Positions 34,093 through 46,076 of a stretch of 64,000 bases of DNA are shown piece after piece. Position 1 is the stretch's first letter. Each line of letters begins with the position of its first letter. Under the pieces are notes generated by a model. That model was not told the DNA's origin and did no database searches. It was given only the letters and a program-made list of their open reading frames with translations. A program made the translations under genes and the position numbers. The DNA lies in the NCBI GenBank assembly GCA_025602915.1, contig JAHLJZ010000101.1, forward strand, positions 1 through 64,000, read 5' to 3'. This DNA is from Paraphysoderma sedebokerense. Taxonomy: Eukaryota; Blastocladiomycota; Physodermatomycetes; Physodermatales; Physodermataceae.

Positions 34093-36898
34093 ATGGATTG
34101 TGACTTTGACGAAAAGAGTTTCTGTATGTGACATCACTAGTGCTCAAAGAACTTTCATTCCTTTTCAATTGATTTGATTCACTATATTCTGCAGGCTCTT
34201 GTAAGGATCATCATGTCCGATGTAGCGAATCAAAGGCCAACCGATACTTGAAGCGCCAGCGAAAAGAACAGCTTTCTACTGACGATGTTGAATACATCAC
34301 TGACGCTTTCAGAAGATGGGATATTCAAAGTGGTGTCCTCTCCTGGCGATCGGATACTGAATTTCTACTCGGATATGAAGTAAACGAGATTCCTCCGTCT
34401 ATCGATTGGTGGCGTAATTCTATCCATCCTGATGATCGAGAACGTATTACCAAAAGTTTCGACCGTTTCATCGAAGGAGATGGTCGGTTTTGGTGTGATC
34501 AATATCGTTTCAAAGTGGTGTCCGGCGGTTATATCACTATTGTGGACCAGTTACATGTCATCAGAGACGAACACGGCAATGCCGTAACTGCAGTCGGGGC
34601 GATGTTCAATCCTACACAACGTTCCCAACTTGATAATCTTCTCGATTCATCTCGGTCAAAGTTATTGCGTAAGATTCGCCAAAGACGTGGTTCAGATAGG
34701 GAGTTGCGGTATCAAACTCAGCTCATCAAAACTATCACCGACAATACAACATCAGGGTTATTCATGGTGGATGTAGAAGGCCGTCCAACTGTAAGCTATA
34801 TCATTTGTCGATTTTGTGCGGATGGTCCAGCTTATAATTTTATTCTTTTTCTACAGTTCATGAACCCTGCTGCAGAGAAAATAACCGGCTACAAGCTATC
34901 GGAGATCTCGGATCGTCATATACACTATGCTATGCACTATAAGCGGCCCGATGGCTCTCACTATCCCATTGAAGAGTGCTGTGCTTCCGCTGCTTCAGCA
35001 GCTTTCATTCCCATGCAAGGCCAAGAAAGCACTGCTGTCGACAAACATGGTCGCTTTTTCCCAATTATTTGGTCTTACGCACCAATAAAAAATGACGACA
35101 AAATGGTTGGCGCAGTGATTGAATTTCGGGACGTTACGCACGACAAAGAAGCGGAAGCTGAGCGGTGTAAAATCAAAATAGAAGCTGAGCAACAGTTGGT
35201 CAAAGCTCAAGAGGTCGAGAATCATCGTCGTATCCTTACCGAATTTGTGGATTACGTCTGCCACGAAATACGAAATCCTTTACATGGCATCGCTGCCAAT
35301 TCGGAATTCCTTACCACCACATTTTCGAAATTTGAAGAAGCCATCAATTCTGGATCGATGGATGCTTTGAGGAAGATCGTAGAAGAAGGACAACAACATT
35401 TGGAAAGCATTCGCCAATGTGTTGATCATCAAACACACATAACGAACAACGTTCTCGATTTGTCACGTTTCCAAGCCGGAAAAGTGGAGTTGTGCGATGA
35501 AGTGTTTGCTCCGTGCTTGCTGATACCCCAGACTATTAACATCCTTCGTGGTAAAATCATTGAGAAGAGAATAAGAGTTCGAGGAGATTGTTTGGATGAA
35601 GAAGTCAGTGGTGATGTGGATATTACACAGTATTTGGTGAAAGGAGATGCTACCAAAATGCGTCAGTTACTATTGAATTTGGTTGGCAATGCAATCAAAT
35701 TTACGCCCGAAAATGGGGAAATTGAGGTGCGATTTGAAACTCTAGATAGAACAGATTGTGTGGCAACATTGACTGGATCAGTGAGGGATACTGGAGTAGG
35801 AATGACACCTGATGAACGCTGGTGCTTGTTTCAACGGTTCTACCAGACGAATAAGAAAATCTGCTCCGAGTACGGAGGTTCCGGGTTAGGTAAGCATGGG
35901 ATTTTTCACTGTTCGGTTTAACTTTCACTTTGCCAGTCGCTTTTTTAGTGGAAATCGCCTTGCTCATACGTATTATGAATTCTTCTTCCTGCTCATGTAG
36001 GTCTTAGTATCTGTGACCAAATTGTCAAACTCATGAACGGTTCAATCGATGTCACGTCCGAGAAGAACGTTGGCTCCACCTTCAGATTCACAGTTGAATT
36101 ATCCAACCCAACAGAATCTGAAATTCAGAGTTATCTAGAATCATACAAATGCGCTATTTCAGATAAATCTCATCCTCCTACGCCCAACCCTTCTCCGCCT
36201 GTAGGCATTTCTTCCTCTTCGCGAAATAAGATTTCCCGGTCGATCAACCGATTCAAAAACGTGTTAGTCGTCGAAGATAACAAGATAAACCAACGTATCG
36301 TCACCAAATACCTGGAGAAACTGGGGTACGACTGCAAAGTAGCTAATAATGGATCAGAAGCTGTAAGTATGATAATAGAAAGGCTTCGCTCTTATTATCA
36401 AAATGGCGAAGAAGATTACTTCGATTTTGTGTTGATGGATATGGAGATGCCGGTTATCGATGGTTTGTTGCAACCTTACGTCTTCGGTTCATCTACTTTC
36501 TCCTAATCGTTACCTTCTAAACTCTAGGGAGAGAAGCAACAAAACGGATCCGTGACTTTGAAAACTCCATATATAGTTCTCAATGTTTTCATTCATCATC
36601 TTCAGGAGATTCACCCCCTTCTAACCCTCCTTTCTCCGAGATACTCGCTCATCCAACCAACCCTGACCGTTTAAGAATAAGAACCCCAATAATAGCGTTA
36701 AGTGGAAACGCGAGAAAAGAAAAAATCCAAGAAGCGCTGGATTGCGGAGTAGACGATTACCTCATTAAACCTTGTAATCAAAAGGTTTTAGATAATATGA
36801 TTCAAAAATGGGAAGGCATTGTTGTCGAGCGCAATGGGTTGAAACCGTCACAATTGCCGCGAAATGACAGTGGAATTAGTATGGAAAGGTTGTTGTAA
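34093..36898 (+). CDS. hybrid histidine kinase C (PAS-PAS-HisKA-HATPase-REC)
   Basis: Five exons join in phase: 34093-34123, 34195-34790, 34857-35889, 36001-36462, 36528-36898 (830 residues). Exon 1 (31 nt) and exon 3 (1033 nt) have exactly the HHK-A lengths. KRQR precedes PAS 1. The H box His is at about 345, the receiver Asp at about 700. N, G1 and G2 boxes are intact (NLVGNAIKFTPENG, DTGVGM, GGSGLG). Intron 2 (34791-34856) is 66 nt, a multiple of three and free of stops, so unspliced RNA would add 22 residues inside PAS 2 instead of truncating. The C-terminus ends DSGISMERLL, longer than in A and B. Same strand and spacing as its paralogues, with a convergent Zn2Cys6 gene downstream. Confidence 0.92.
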
Positions 36899-37355
36899 AA
36901 TAAATTTCAAGTTAAGTAGAAGGTTATAGTTATCTTCAAGTCGAATGCGGAGTTTCAGTCATTCGAGCAATACAGGTTGGTTGATTGTACATAGGTACTG
37001 AGTATTCGTAGACAGTACAGATTTTGAAGACAAATTTTTATGCTGTATTGATTAGTAAAGTGTTACTTTTGGAATTCTATTATTCATGAGTGTGTAGTTC
37101 AGTAATATCACTGTCGCAGTAGGCTGCGGTGTATAGATTATATTGATTTGTGACAATATGATTTACACATTTCAAAACAGGCCAATAATGTTGCCGTATT
37201 AGGTTTAAAATTTATTTCATATTAAAAAGAGTTATGTTTGCATGGGTTTATGATACATTATTTGGCTATCCAATAGGAGATAACAATAATTTAATTTTTA
37301 TATGTCAATTTAACCTTAACATTTCACACATCACTATGTCCATAGTAAATGGTAT
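36899..37355. other. convergent spacer between HHK-C and the Zn2Cys6 gene
   Basis: AT-rich 3' regions of two converging genes. No exon or RNA gene was seen. Confidence 0.45.
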
Positions 37356-39872
37356 CTAGCATTGTCGATAATTTTGTAAACTTCGGATAACGTTCCTAAT
37401 AAAATTTATATCTTCGGGTACTGCCCAAAACCCACTATCCAGATGCTCTAAAGCATCAGTTAACCAACACATCACATCTTCTACCGTTGGTACACCCATT
37501 ATTTGAGATTCCCCACTCGCTGATGTGTCCGTGATTAATTCTAATGCCGCGGAAGCAGTGATTCGGAGAATGTAGCTGCTGAATGGAGAAAAGGTTTTTG
37601 GGACTGTACACAAGATAATCTTGATAGCTTCCCATTTTTTTGAAATGTCCGTTTCCAAGAATATTTGAATAATTCTGAAGATCCAATTCGTAGATAAAAA
37701 CATCGTATTGATAAACGGAGAACGAATATCTGGAATTTGTAACGCCAATTCTTTGGAATCCAGAGACACAGGAAGCTCAAGTCGCTGTGGCGGTTTAAAC
37801 GATTCAGCAAACGCATGAAAATCGAGTAACAATGAAACCTGCTCCTGAGGAATCTCGGATCCGGTGGGCGAATCACCATTCATAGAGTTTAAAGTCGAAT
37901 TTTGTAAACCTAAATCAAGTGCTACGTCTACGGGATCATTTTCTCGAGTGTTTAATCCTTTTGCTTTCATAAATGATTTTCGACTCCATTCTTCGACTTT
38001 ACTAACTAATAGTGAAATTCGGACCAACATTCTGAAGAGCATTTTCGGATGGAAGTGAGATAACACAAGGGGATTATTTTTGTACTCGGCCGGAATATCG
38101 TTATCGAAATTCGGATACCGAGGAAGCGGTTTCACGTTGTCGAGAGTCATAAATGGTGATCGGTTTTCCGCAGTAGCCACTATACGATCCATAATTAAAA
38201 GAGACCAGAAACATCGTGATAATAGTTCGTGTTCTAATTCCGCCGTAGAGTTTGAGTTATCGGACGACGGACCGGAGAGGTCGAGTTTAGACAACGAATC
38301 ATTCATTTGTTTGTGATTCCATGACCGAAGAAACCAGTGAAACGACATTTGATGGAACAACCAACTTCTACTTGATTCGGATCTTAAATAGTAGATAGAT
38401 GATAATAAAGCTAACGTCAGAGCCACAAATATGTTGGATAAATCTGACTCTAGTAAATCGTCGGAGACCACTGAGCAAGAAGGGGAACCGGGGGCAGAAC
38501 TGTTATTGGAATTATTCGAACCCCTTCTCGAGGGCACGCTCACCGGATGGGGTTCGATCGTTCTGAGGAAAGGAAGTAACAGTTTTTCAGCTCTTGCAGT
38601 GAGTACGTGACATTGGGGCGGGGCCATTTTGTATGTCTCTTCTAGCTTATCGTTGTCATCTTGTGTTGCCGCTGGATCCTTTAATGCCCCAAAAGCGATT
38701 ACGGCTAGATAAAAAAACTCCGGGATCTGATTCTGAGAGTGTAATGACTGGAAGGTGACTTTATCAATAATGGGCATGATCGGATAAAAGTGGTCAAAAA
38801 AAGTGTCGACGTATCTCGCGGCAATTTCTGGCGCGAGCGGAAGGTTCTCCGGAATATTCACCGGCCCAATAAATGTTTGGTTTGGTTTTGTTGGTGGAAT
38901 TAGAGATTGAAGGGGAAGAGGGCGAGAGCGGAGCGGACTACTTGCTGACATAGAGGTGGAACTCGGGTTGGGGATTGAGAGAGCCAAGTTGAAGCCAGAG
39001 AGGGTTGGATCAAAAGGCGCCATTGGTTGAGAAATCGTCTGTACAAGATTGTTGATTGTATCCGTTGAAATTGGATGATGCTGTAAAAGAGCATTGAGAT
39101 CGGTGGGACTCGTGGTCGGGGTCGGAATGACAGTCACCGGCGACGCCGAGTGAGTTGAATTGGACGAGAATGATAAATCATTTTGAGAATATGCTTGTCC
39201 GAAATGAGACGCACCAAGCATTGGCATTGAAGCGTTGCTGAGCGAATGAATAGGCATTGCAGTTGGTACGGCATTCGCGGTGATCAGAGAAGGGGTATCG
39301 CTTGCACTTAAATTTCCATAACCATCTACATTCATGTCTATGGTTTCAAGTAAACGGTCATCAGAAACATTTCGGAACTCTGTGCTCATAGCCGTTTGCG
39401 CTTGAGAATGCAACTGAGGAAAAGTTTTCATTAATTGGAAAATATCTGGGGTGGCAACAGGGTTATTTCGAGGGAGGCCAGAAAAATTCTCCAATTGACC
39501 AGGGTTCGACAGAAGCGGGGACATTGCGCCATACATATTCTGACGGTTTAGAAAATACAAAGTCTCTTCTTTCGACAGAGCTCTGGCAGGTGGACCTCTT
39601 CGTTTTTCCTGATAAGATTGCATTATTAGGTTCGCTTATTTCATCACCACGACCACGACTCTAACGGACTGGTGTCCAATGACTTAGAAGAAGCAACGTA
39701 CCAATCGATAAACACACAAATCTGCTTCTTCCAAATGTACACAACGAGAGCAAGGGTATTCTCCATTGCACTTCTTCTTTCGCTTTTTACACGGTTGGCA
39801 TGTTTTGCTCAATTTCGGGGGTAGGGAGGCAGATGAAGACGACTGCTGCCAAATATCAGCACTACTAATCAT
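37356..39872 (-). CDS. Zn2Cys6 transcription factor with fungal_trans domain
   Basis: Two exons, 39872-39702 and 39608-37356, phase 0 (807 residues). Exon 1 holds the Zn2Cys6 cluster at residues 25-53 with spacing CX2CX6CX5CX2CX8C and the basic run KKRKKK between Cys 2 and 3. After the splice comes EKRRGPPARAL, the usual linker. Residues about 60-260 are Ser/Pro/Asn-rich. From about 315 the middle homology region begins (ARYVDTFFDHFYPIMPIID, then FFYLAVIAFGAL), with YLRSESSRSWLFHQMS further on. It should be a nuclear DNA-binding regulator. It lies antisense between the third and fourth histidine kinase genes, so it may belong to the same signalling locus, but that is inference. Confidence 0.92.
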
Positions 39873-41748
39873 AATTGTCTCACAATTTTACGGTATGCGG
39901 AAAAATGAGAGAACCCGGGTTATAGATAGAATGTATAGAAGGTTTCGGACTAAAATTTTTACTTTACACTTTTGAAACGGTTCGTATAGACAATCCATAA
40001 TACGCCACGTCGCGCGCTTCTACACACCAGCCATCAAGAGACGAGGAATAAGCAATTGGGCCCACATTCGAGGATGGCATGTGAAGGCAATTTGATGCGG
40101 TCATCAATATGCACCTAGGCTTCTCCACAATCAAGACATCAGCGTTATGTGGAGTTGGTTTGTGAGCCATGAAACATCTTTTACGTTGATTTTCAACAGG
40201 GAGATTTTGTAAGACGTAAAATTTCATTAACACACTCAGGTGGATTTGGAATCTTGGTTTATTGAGGAATACCATAGTCTGGACAATTAAGGCAAGACAA
40301 TCGGTATCACAAGTTTGAGATACCATGTAAGTGGCATGATCAGGCAACACCTAAACATCCCTGACTAATATGCTTCGTGATGCCAATCTCAATCCACCAT
40401 TACCTTGCGAATCATAGGCCGTTATTGTAACAGCCCAAATGGCGAGGTAGTACTGAAGCAACCATAGATATCACAAAATTATTAGACGTCACATATTTAT
40501 GAGTTGTTTCAGGCAAAGTCACAGTGCCGGATATTTTTTAAATTGCAACTTTTAGAACTGGATGGTTGAGCAGTGATGTACAGATCCAGAGCCAGGAAGA
40601 GGAATCAGCAAGATAAATTTCAGTGGTGGAAAATTGGTCCCTTGAAAATTGAAAGCAAAATTGGAAGTAAGGATTGAATGCAGCGACTAATCAAATATTT
40701 CGAGCGATTACCGAGCCCTCGATGTCCACGCCAATGTGTCATACAGTATTACAGAGATCCGATGGAGTGGTCATCAATGTATTGGATAAAAGAGATAGAA
40801 TCGATGGGACTCATCGGCACACATCAAATTTCTGATTCCTCATTTGAGATTTAAGTGGTACAATCGTCAAAAGAAGGATTGGAATGGGTTGACTGTGGAA
40901 TTTGCCCACGACTAGTGCGGTTAAAATGCTTTACATGATGAAATGTCTCGGTGCCAGTAATGTGCGTCATATGCAGTCAGATATGAAGTATCGAACTCCA
41001 ATGTTACATATGTAATGATATTGAATAATAGAGTGTCGTCATCCCGCCGCCCGTTGGCCTGGGCGGAACGGGCGTCCACAGTCACTGGGCGTTCCCTCTC
41101 TGCGTCGATGATATTACTCGATTATATTAATACAATGCATCAGAAATCCATCATTGGCTATTGCAGATGGACGGGTCGATCTGATGCCCACCATGATGGA
41201 TAGTGATTTGTGCTCCCTCCTCTGCCATTGTTGTCCGCGGCAGAAGCTGGCAGAAGGATTAGAAGGATGCATCATCCTGCGTCCACAGCCTTCATTCCCA
41301 TCCCAAACAGTGAGAGTCGTGAATGTAGCCTCGATTAGAAATAAGAATTGAAGTAAAACAAAGATCCCACACTGTTGTCTTGCGAAACACATTGCGCACA
41401 TTATACTTATTTCCCCGCACATTCCATAGTCAACAGTGATTTCCTATCAAAAGAACTCTCTCTTCTCTTCATACTTCAACAGCAACACTCTTAGTATACA
41501 CTCGTAGTATACACTGGTAGTATTGACCAGGCCTTCGATTGAAGATCACCCAAACTTTATCCACAAAAACGAGAATCCATTCCCTTTTATCTCTCATTTT
41601 TTGCTTGCGGCTTAATTAAGTCGCAGCGTCGATAAATTAAACTCCGGCCGTCCTTGCTGCCCTCTGACCGCATCCCGCTCTGATCGCGGCTTGTCTGATT
41701 TTTAATTTAGCCAAATTACGCATTGCCCCGTTTGCTTCATATCTCACA
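39873..41748. other. 1.9-kb spacer upstream of HHK-D
   Basis: Shared upstream region of the Zn2Cys6 gene (minus) and HHK-D (plus). A 128-codon minus-strand frame (40350-39964) has no recognisable domain or promoter. Short repeats of TAGTATACACT occur at 41490-41525. Just before HHK-D there is a C/T-rich leader. Confidence 0.4.
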
Positions 41749-44700
41749 ATGAGTGGCAAAAAGAGGCCCTTCGATGATATTGCCTCATCGTCCCCCTCCG
41801 TCTCGTCCTTTTCCTCTGATCCCTCTGCAATTTCTCCTCATTCCTCTCCAAGTCAACGGCCGTTACGCCTAAATCTCGGTGGAGATCCAAGCCAGGGTTC
41901 CTTCACCGGTCGGATGCATTCTCGAACTCCCTCCGACTCAGTTCTGCCGGGGGATGATAATAAGTCATATCAAACTGATCACAACAACGAAATATACCCA
42001 ACCGACGCTCATGTCTCTGCATGTCCTCCTTCACAACCTAATCTACCTAAACGGCAACGTTTCGATGAACCTCAGACAGACGAATTCTTGCTCGATCATT
42101 TACACAATGTCGTTCGACGATGGGACCTCATAAACGATGTCATCATATGGAGTCCAAAAATCGAATTATTGCTCGGTTACAACCCCTCGTCTATCCCTTC
42201 TAATTCCGAATGGTGGCGAGACTTAATTCACTCAGACGATCGGGAACGTGTGATAAAATCTATGGACCGATTTTTCGAATCTCATATAAGCAAATTCTGG
42301 TGCGAAGAATACAGGCTTAAAGTTTTCACACTTGCCCATTCGGTGCCAGAATACATTACCGTCATCGATCAGATACATGTCATTAGAGATATCCAAGGGA
42401 AACCAATTAAGGCGATAGGCGCTATGTTCAATCCTAAGCAGCGCTCAAAGATGGAAGAAGTATTAGGAACACATCGTGCTCGCTTGATGCGAAATATACC
42501 TCACGGGAAAATATCGGCCGACGAATTGCGATATCAGACACAACTCATCAAAACGATCACCGATAATACTACGTCCGGATTATTCATGATGGACGCCATG
42601 GGACATCCAACGGTAATTATCATTGGGATCTTCATATGGCTTTATGTTTTTCTATAATTATTTATATTTGTTGCTAAATCATTATTTTATGAATGCAATG
42701 ATTATCTTATGATTTCCGCGTTGTTAACGACAATGATGTTGCAACAGTTCATGAACCCGGCAGCCGAAAAAATTACGGGATATAAACTATCTGATATATC
42801 CACCCGCCCTCTCCATTACGCCGTTCACTACAAACGACCCGATGGTTCACATTATCCAATGGAGGAATGCCCGGTTGACAATTCTCAAGCAGCCCTTGTC
42901 CCCATGCAGAATCAAGAAGAAGTCTTTGTCGACAAATATGGTCGACTTTTTCCTGTGGTTTGGTCAATCGCTCCTCTGGAAAAAGATGGTAAAACAGTTG
43001 GTGCCGTTTTGGAGTTTCGTGACGTTACAGAGGAAAAGGCGGCCGAAGCAGAGCGGCTCAAAACAAAGTTGGAAGCAGAGCAGCAACTGGTCAGGGCTCA
43101 AGAGGCGGATGCACATCGCCGTGTCTTAACTGAGTTTGTGGATTACGTCTGTCATGAGATTCGGAATCCCCTCCACGGTATTGCAGCCAATATGGAATTC
43201 CTCGCCGGTACACTCCAGAAGCTACATAATCTGGTGGATGTGAATTGCAAATGTCCTGGTGAAGGACAGTTGTCAGCCGTATTCGTGGAAGGGCGAGAAC
43301 ATTTAGAAAGTATTAAGCAATGTGTGGACCATCAGACTTTGATCACGAATAACGTTTTGGATTTGTCGCGCTTAGAAGCAGGAAAAGTGGAGCTGTATGA
43401 TGAAGTCTTTGATCCGAGAGACTTGCTACATCAGACTGTGAATATTCTTCGTGGAAAAATATTAGCGAAGAACGTGGTCATCAACGAAGAACTGCCTTCG
43501 CAAATTCTTACTCCTATTTCACCCTCATTTCCAGCATCGGTATCCGCTTCTATACCCAATTCCAACAAAGACATTCACTCCTCTACTCCTCCTCCTCTTG
43601 TCAAAGGGGATGCTACGCGGCTCCGTCAAATTTTTGTTAACCTCGTTTCTAATGCTGTCAAGTTCACTCCACCTAATGGAAACATAATATTACGACTAGA
43701 GCCACTTGTGAGAGAAGGTGCCCATGTGAAACTTACAGGCGTAGTGCAGGATAATGGCGTGGGCTTGGAGAAAAATGAGTTGGCATCTTTGTTCAAGCGG
43801 TTTAGTCAAACAAACAAGAAAATCAGTAGTGAATATGGCGGAAGCGGATTAGGTATGCCGATACATTTCTGCTTTTTCTTCAAAGGTGAAATGTGTAGTG
43901 TTAACGTCGTCATTTCGCTATCGTTAAACAGGCTTGTCAATTTGCGATCAAATTGTACGACTAATGAAGGGATCTATCCAAGCTGACTCTGAAAAAGGCG
44001 TCGGATCGACCTTCAAGTTTTCTGTTTATGTATCGGAACCTTCACATGAAGAAACTCTACAGTATTTATCTGCCAAAAGTTTGCTGCAGTCTTCAAACTC
44101 TCTTCTGCCAGACGGCACTTCCAATTCCCAGCCCTTTTCACAAACATCATCCGAATCAAATTCGAAATCCCAGACGACGCAGTCGAATCAATCGCTCCAG
44201 CAGCAGACTCCCCACAAGCGATTTCAAAATGTTTTAATTGTAGAAGATAATCTGATAAATCAAAGGATTGTGTCCAAATTTGTCGAGCGGTTAGGATACA
44301 CGCCATCCGTTGTTTCAAATGGAAAAGAAGCGGTGGATCTCATTGAAGCATCTTTACGAGCTTCCTCAACTCAGGCAGTTCGAAATGGCCGCGGAGGTGA
44401 TAAGGAGACAGATTTAAACGACCCACGAGATTCATATGGCACCGGAAATAATAAAGTTGTACCTATGGATATTATTATCATGGATATGGAAATGCCAGTC
44501 ATGGTTTGTATACTGCTTTGCGTGTTGTCATCACTCGACTCGATCACTGAAAATTTTATTATACCCATATCTTTGGTTCCTTCACTACAGGACGGTCGAC
44601 AAGCTTCCAAACGAATAAGAGAGCTCGAGCAAGAATACATCGATTTGTCATCACAATTCCACACTCCACACCAATCTCCTATCCCTGCTTCTCATTTCCC

Positions 44701-45001
44701 TACTCCGTCGAATACTCCCAGAGCACCGACACATCATGTACTAAACTCACCTCAATCAACTAACCTAAACTCACCTCAACATCTTGACTCATCAATACCT
44801 CCTACTTTTTCCTCTACCACCTCACCCTCGAGGACAGAATCAACAAGAATTCCGATTATCGCGTTATCAGGGAACGCTCGTCCCGCTAAAATTTCTGAAG
44901 CAATAGAACATGGTATTGACGATTACCTCATTAAACCGTGTAACCAGGAACGACTAAAACAAGTGATTGAAAAATGGGAAATGAAATGTTCAAGTCGGTA
45001 G
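41749..45001 (+). CDS. hybrid histidine kinase D (PAS-PAS-HisKA-HATPase-REC), divergent
   Basis: Four exons join in phase: 41749-42612, 42748-43852, 43932-44503, 44591-45001 (983 residues). The N-terminus is about 70 residues longer than in A-C, Ser/Pro-rich, and lacks the small first exon. KRQRFDEP precedes PAS 1. The His in VCHEIRNPLHG is at about 424, N box NLVSNAVKFTPPNG, G1 DNGVGL, G2 GGSGLG, receiver Asp in IIIMDMEMP at about 841, lysine in LIKPCN. An extra Ser/Pro-rich insert lies between the DHp helices and the N box, and the receiver has a longer acidic insert. The last intron is phase 0 before DG, whereas A-C have it phase 1 inside that Gly codon. Intact and presumably active. Confidence 0.93.
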
Positions 45002-45145
45002 TGACTAATTATAATTCAAAGTTTAGTACGTCGAGGTAAACCGCTTAGTGGTAGTTTTGTAAATGAATATCTGAAAGTTAATGTATTTTCGGGAGTTCTT
45101 GGTTAGTAACTAGCACTCAGTTTTTAGTTATTCGAGTTGAAAGCT

Positions 45146-45289
45146 GTTCATGTCATATGGTTCGCTTACCCGATCATTCGAGTGTTGAGTGTCGTCGTTT
45201 TAGTACATGCAATTCATGTTCATGTCATATGGTTTGCTTACCCGATCATTCGAGTGTTGAATGTCGTCGTTTTAGTGCACTTAATTCAC
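45146..45289. repeat. 72-bp direct tandem duplication
   Basis: Two adjacent 72-bp units starting GTTCATGTCATATGGTT at 45146 and 45218. The first 60 bp differ at two positions and the last 12 bp are more diverged. Located 145 bp after the HHK-D stop codon, in the 3' region. Confidence 0.85.
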
Positions 45290-45376
45290 TCATAACTACT
45301 GAGTGACGAATGTTAGTTCTCCAGTAACAGCTACAGAAGAGTCAAATAGTACATAAAGAAATTGACATGAAAGGCG

Positions 45377-45408
45377 ACAGTGTCTTCTCGTAACAGTGTC
45401 TTCTCGTA
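45377..45408. repeat. 16-bp tandem duplication
   Basis: ACAGTGTCTTCTCGTA occurs twice head to tail without a mismatch, about 90 bp after the 72-bp repeat pair. Confidence 0.85.
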
Positions 45409-46076
45409 ATAGGTTCTCTTTGTACCCCAGCGCTTTAATTAATGTCCAATGTATTTACTTTTCCATCTCGAGTGGAACCATGTCAAAGGAAACCAGTGTT
45501 TGAATATAATTCATGCCTTCTCCCTCAAAAATCATGTCTATTATTTCCAACTTCATTGATTACTTTCCAGATTCAGTTTCCTCTCCACATCAAACCCTTT
45601 CCATAATTTACCAAAATTATAAAAACCATAAATCGTCATATACAAACTTTCTGTTTCCCAAACAGTACAGAGTATCTGTATAACCAAACAAATGCAAGTT
45701 TGAGAATACACAAATCAAAATGATTCACAGACCAAAAATTCATCGAATCAAATGAGACGAAAATATTGTATTTCGTAGATCAGGTGATAAGACATTGAGA
45801 ATGAAATGGTACAAGTCAAGTACAAAGATACAATGGTTCCAAAAAATGGGTAACTAGAAAGAATAAGCAATATGAAATACAGATTGGAAAAATGGAGGTC
45901 GCTGGGTCGCTGAGTAAATTGAATTGTCTTGAATAGGGAATGTACAAAAGAAAGGTAACAAAAGGGAATATTTCTCAAATGCCAATTTCTATATTTGCTA
46001 CCACCTGACTCGACCAAAGGAGTAACAACCCAATGCCGCCTATTTTTGATTTTGGTTGAACGGGTTTCCTAAAACC

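Larger units (their letters stand above)
45002..46076. other. convergent spacer between HHK-D and GID5
   Basis: 3' regions of HHK-D and GID5. Contains the two direct repeats listed separately. An 89-codon minus-strand frame (46017-45748) has no domain and overlaps the GID5 3' region. Confidence 0.4.

Noticed and set aside
39964-40350. Minus-strand frame of 128 codons
   Set aside because: Considered as decayed mobile-element coding sequence, but no motif of any family could be supported, so it is left as unassigned spacer.
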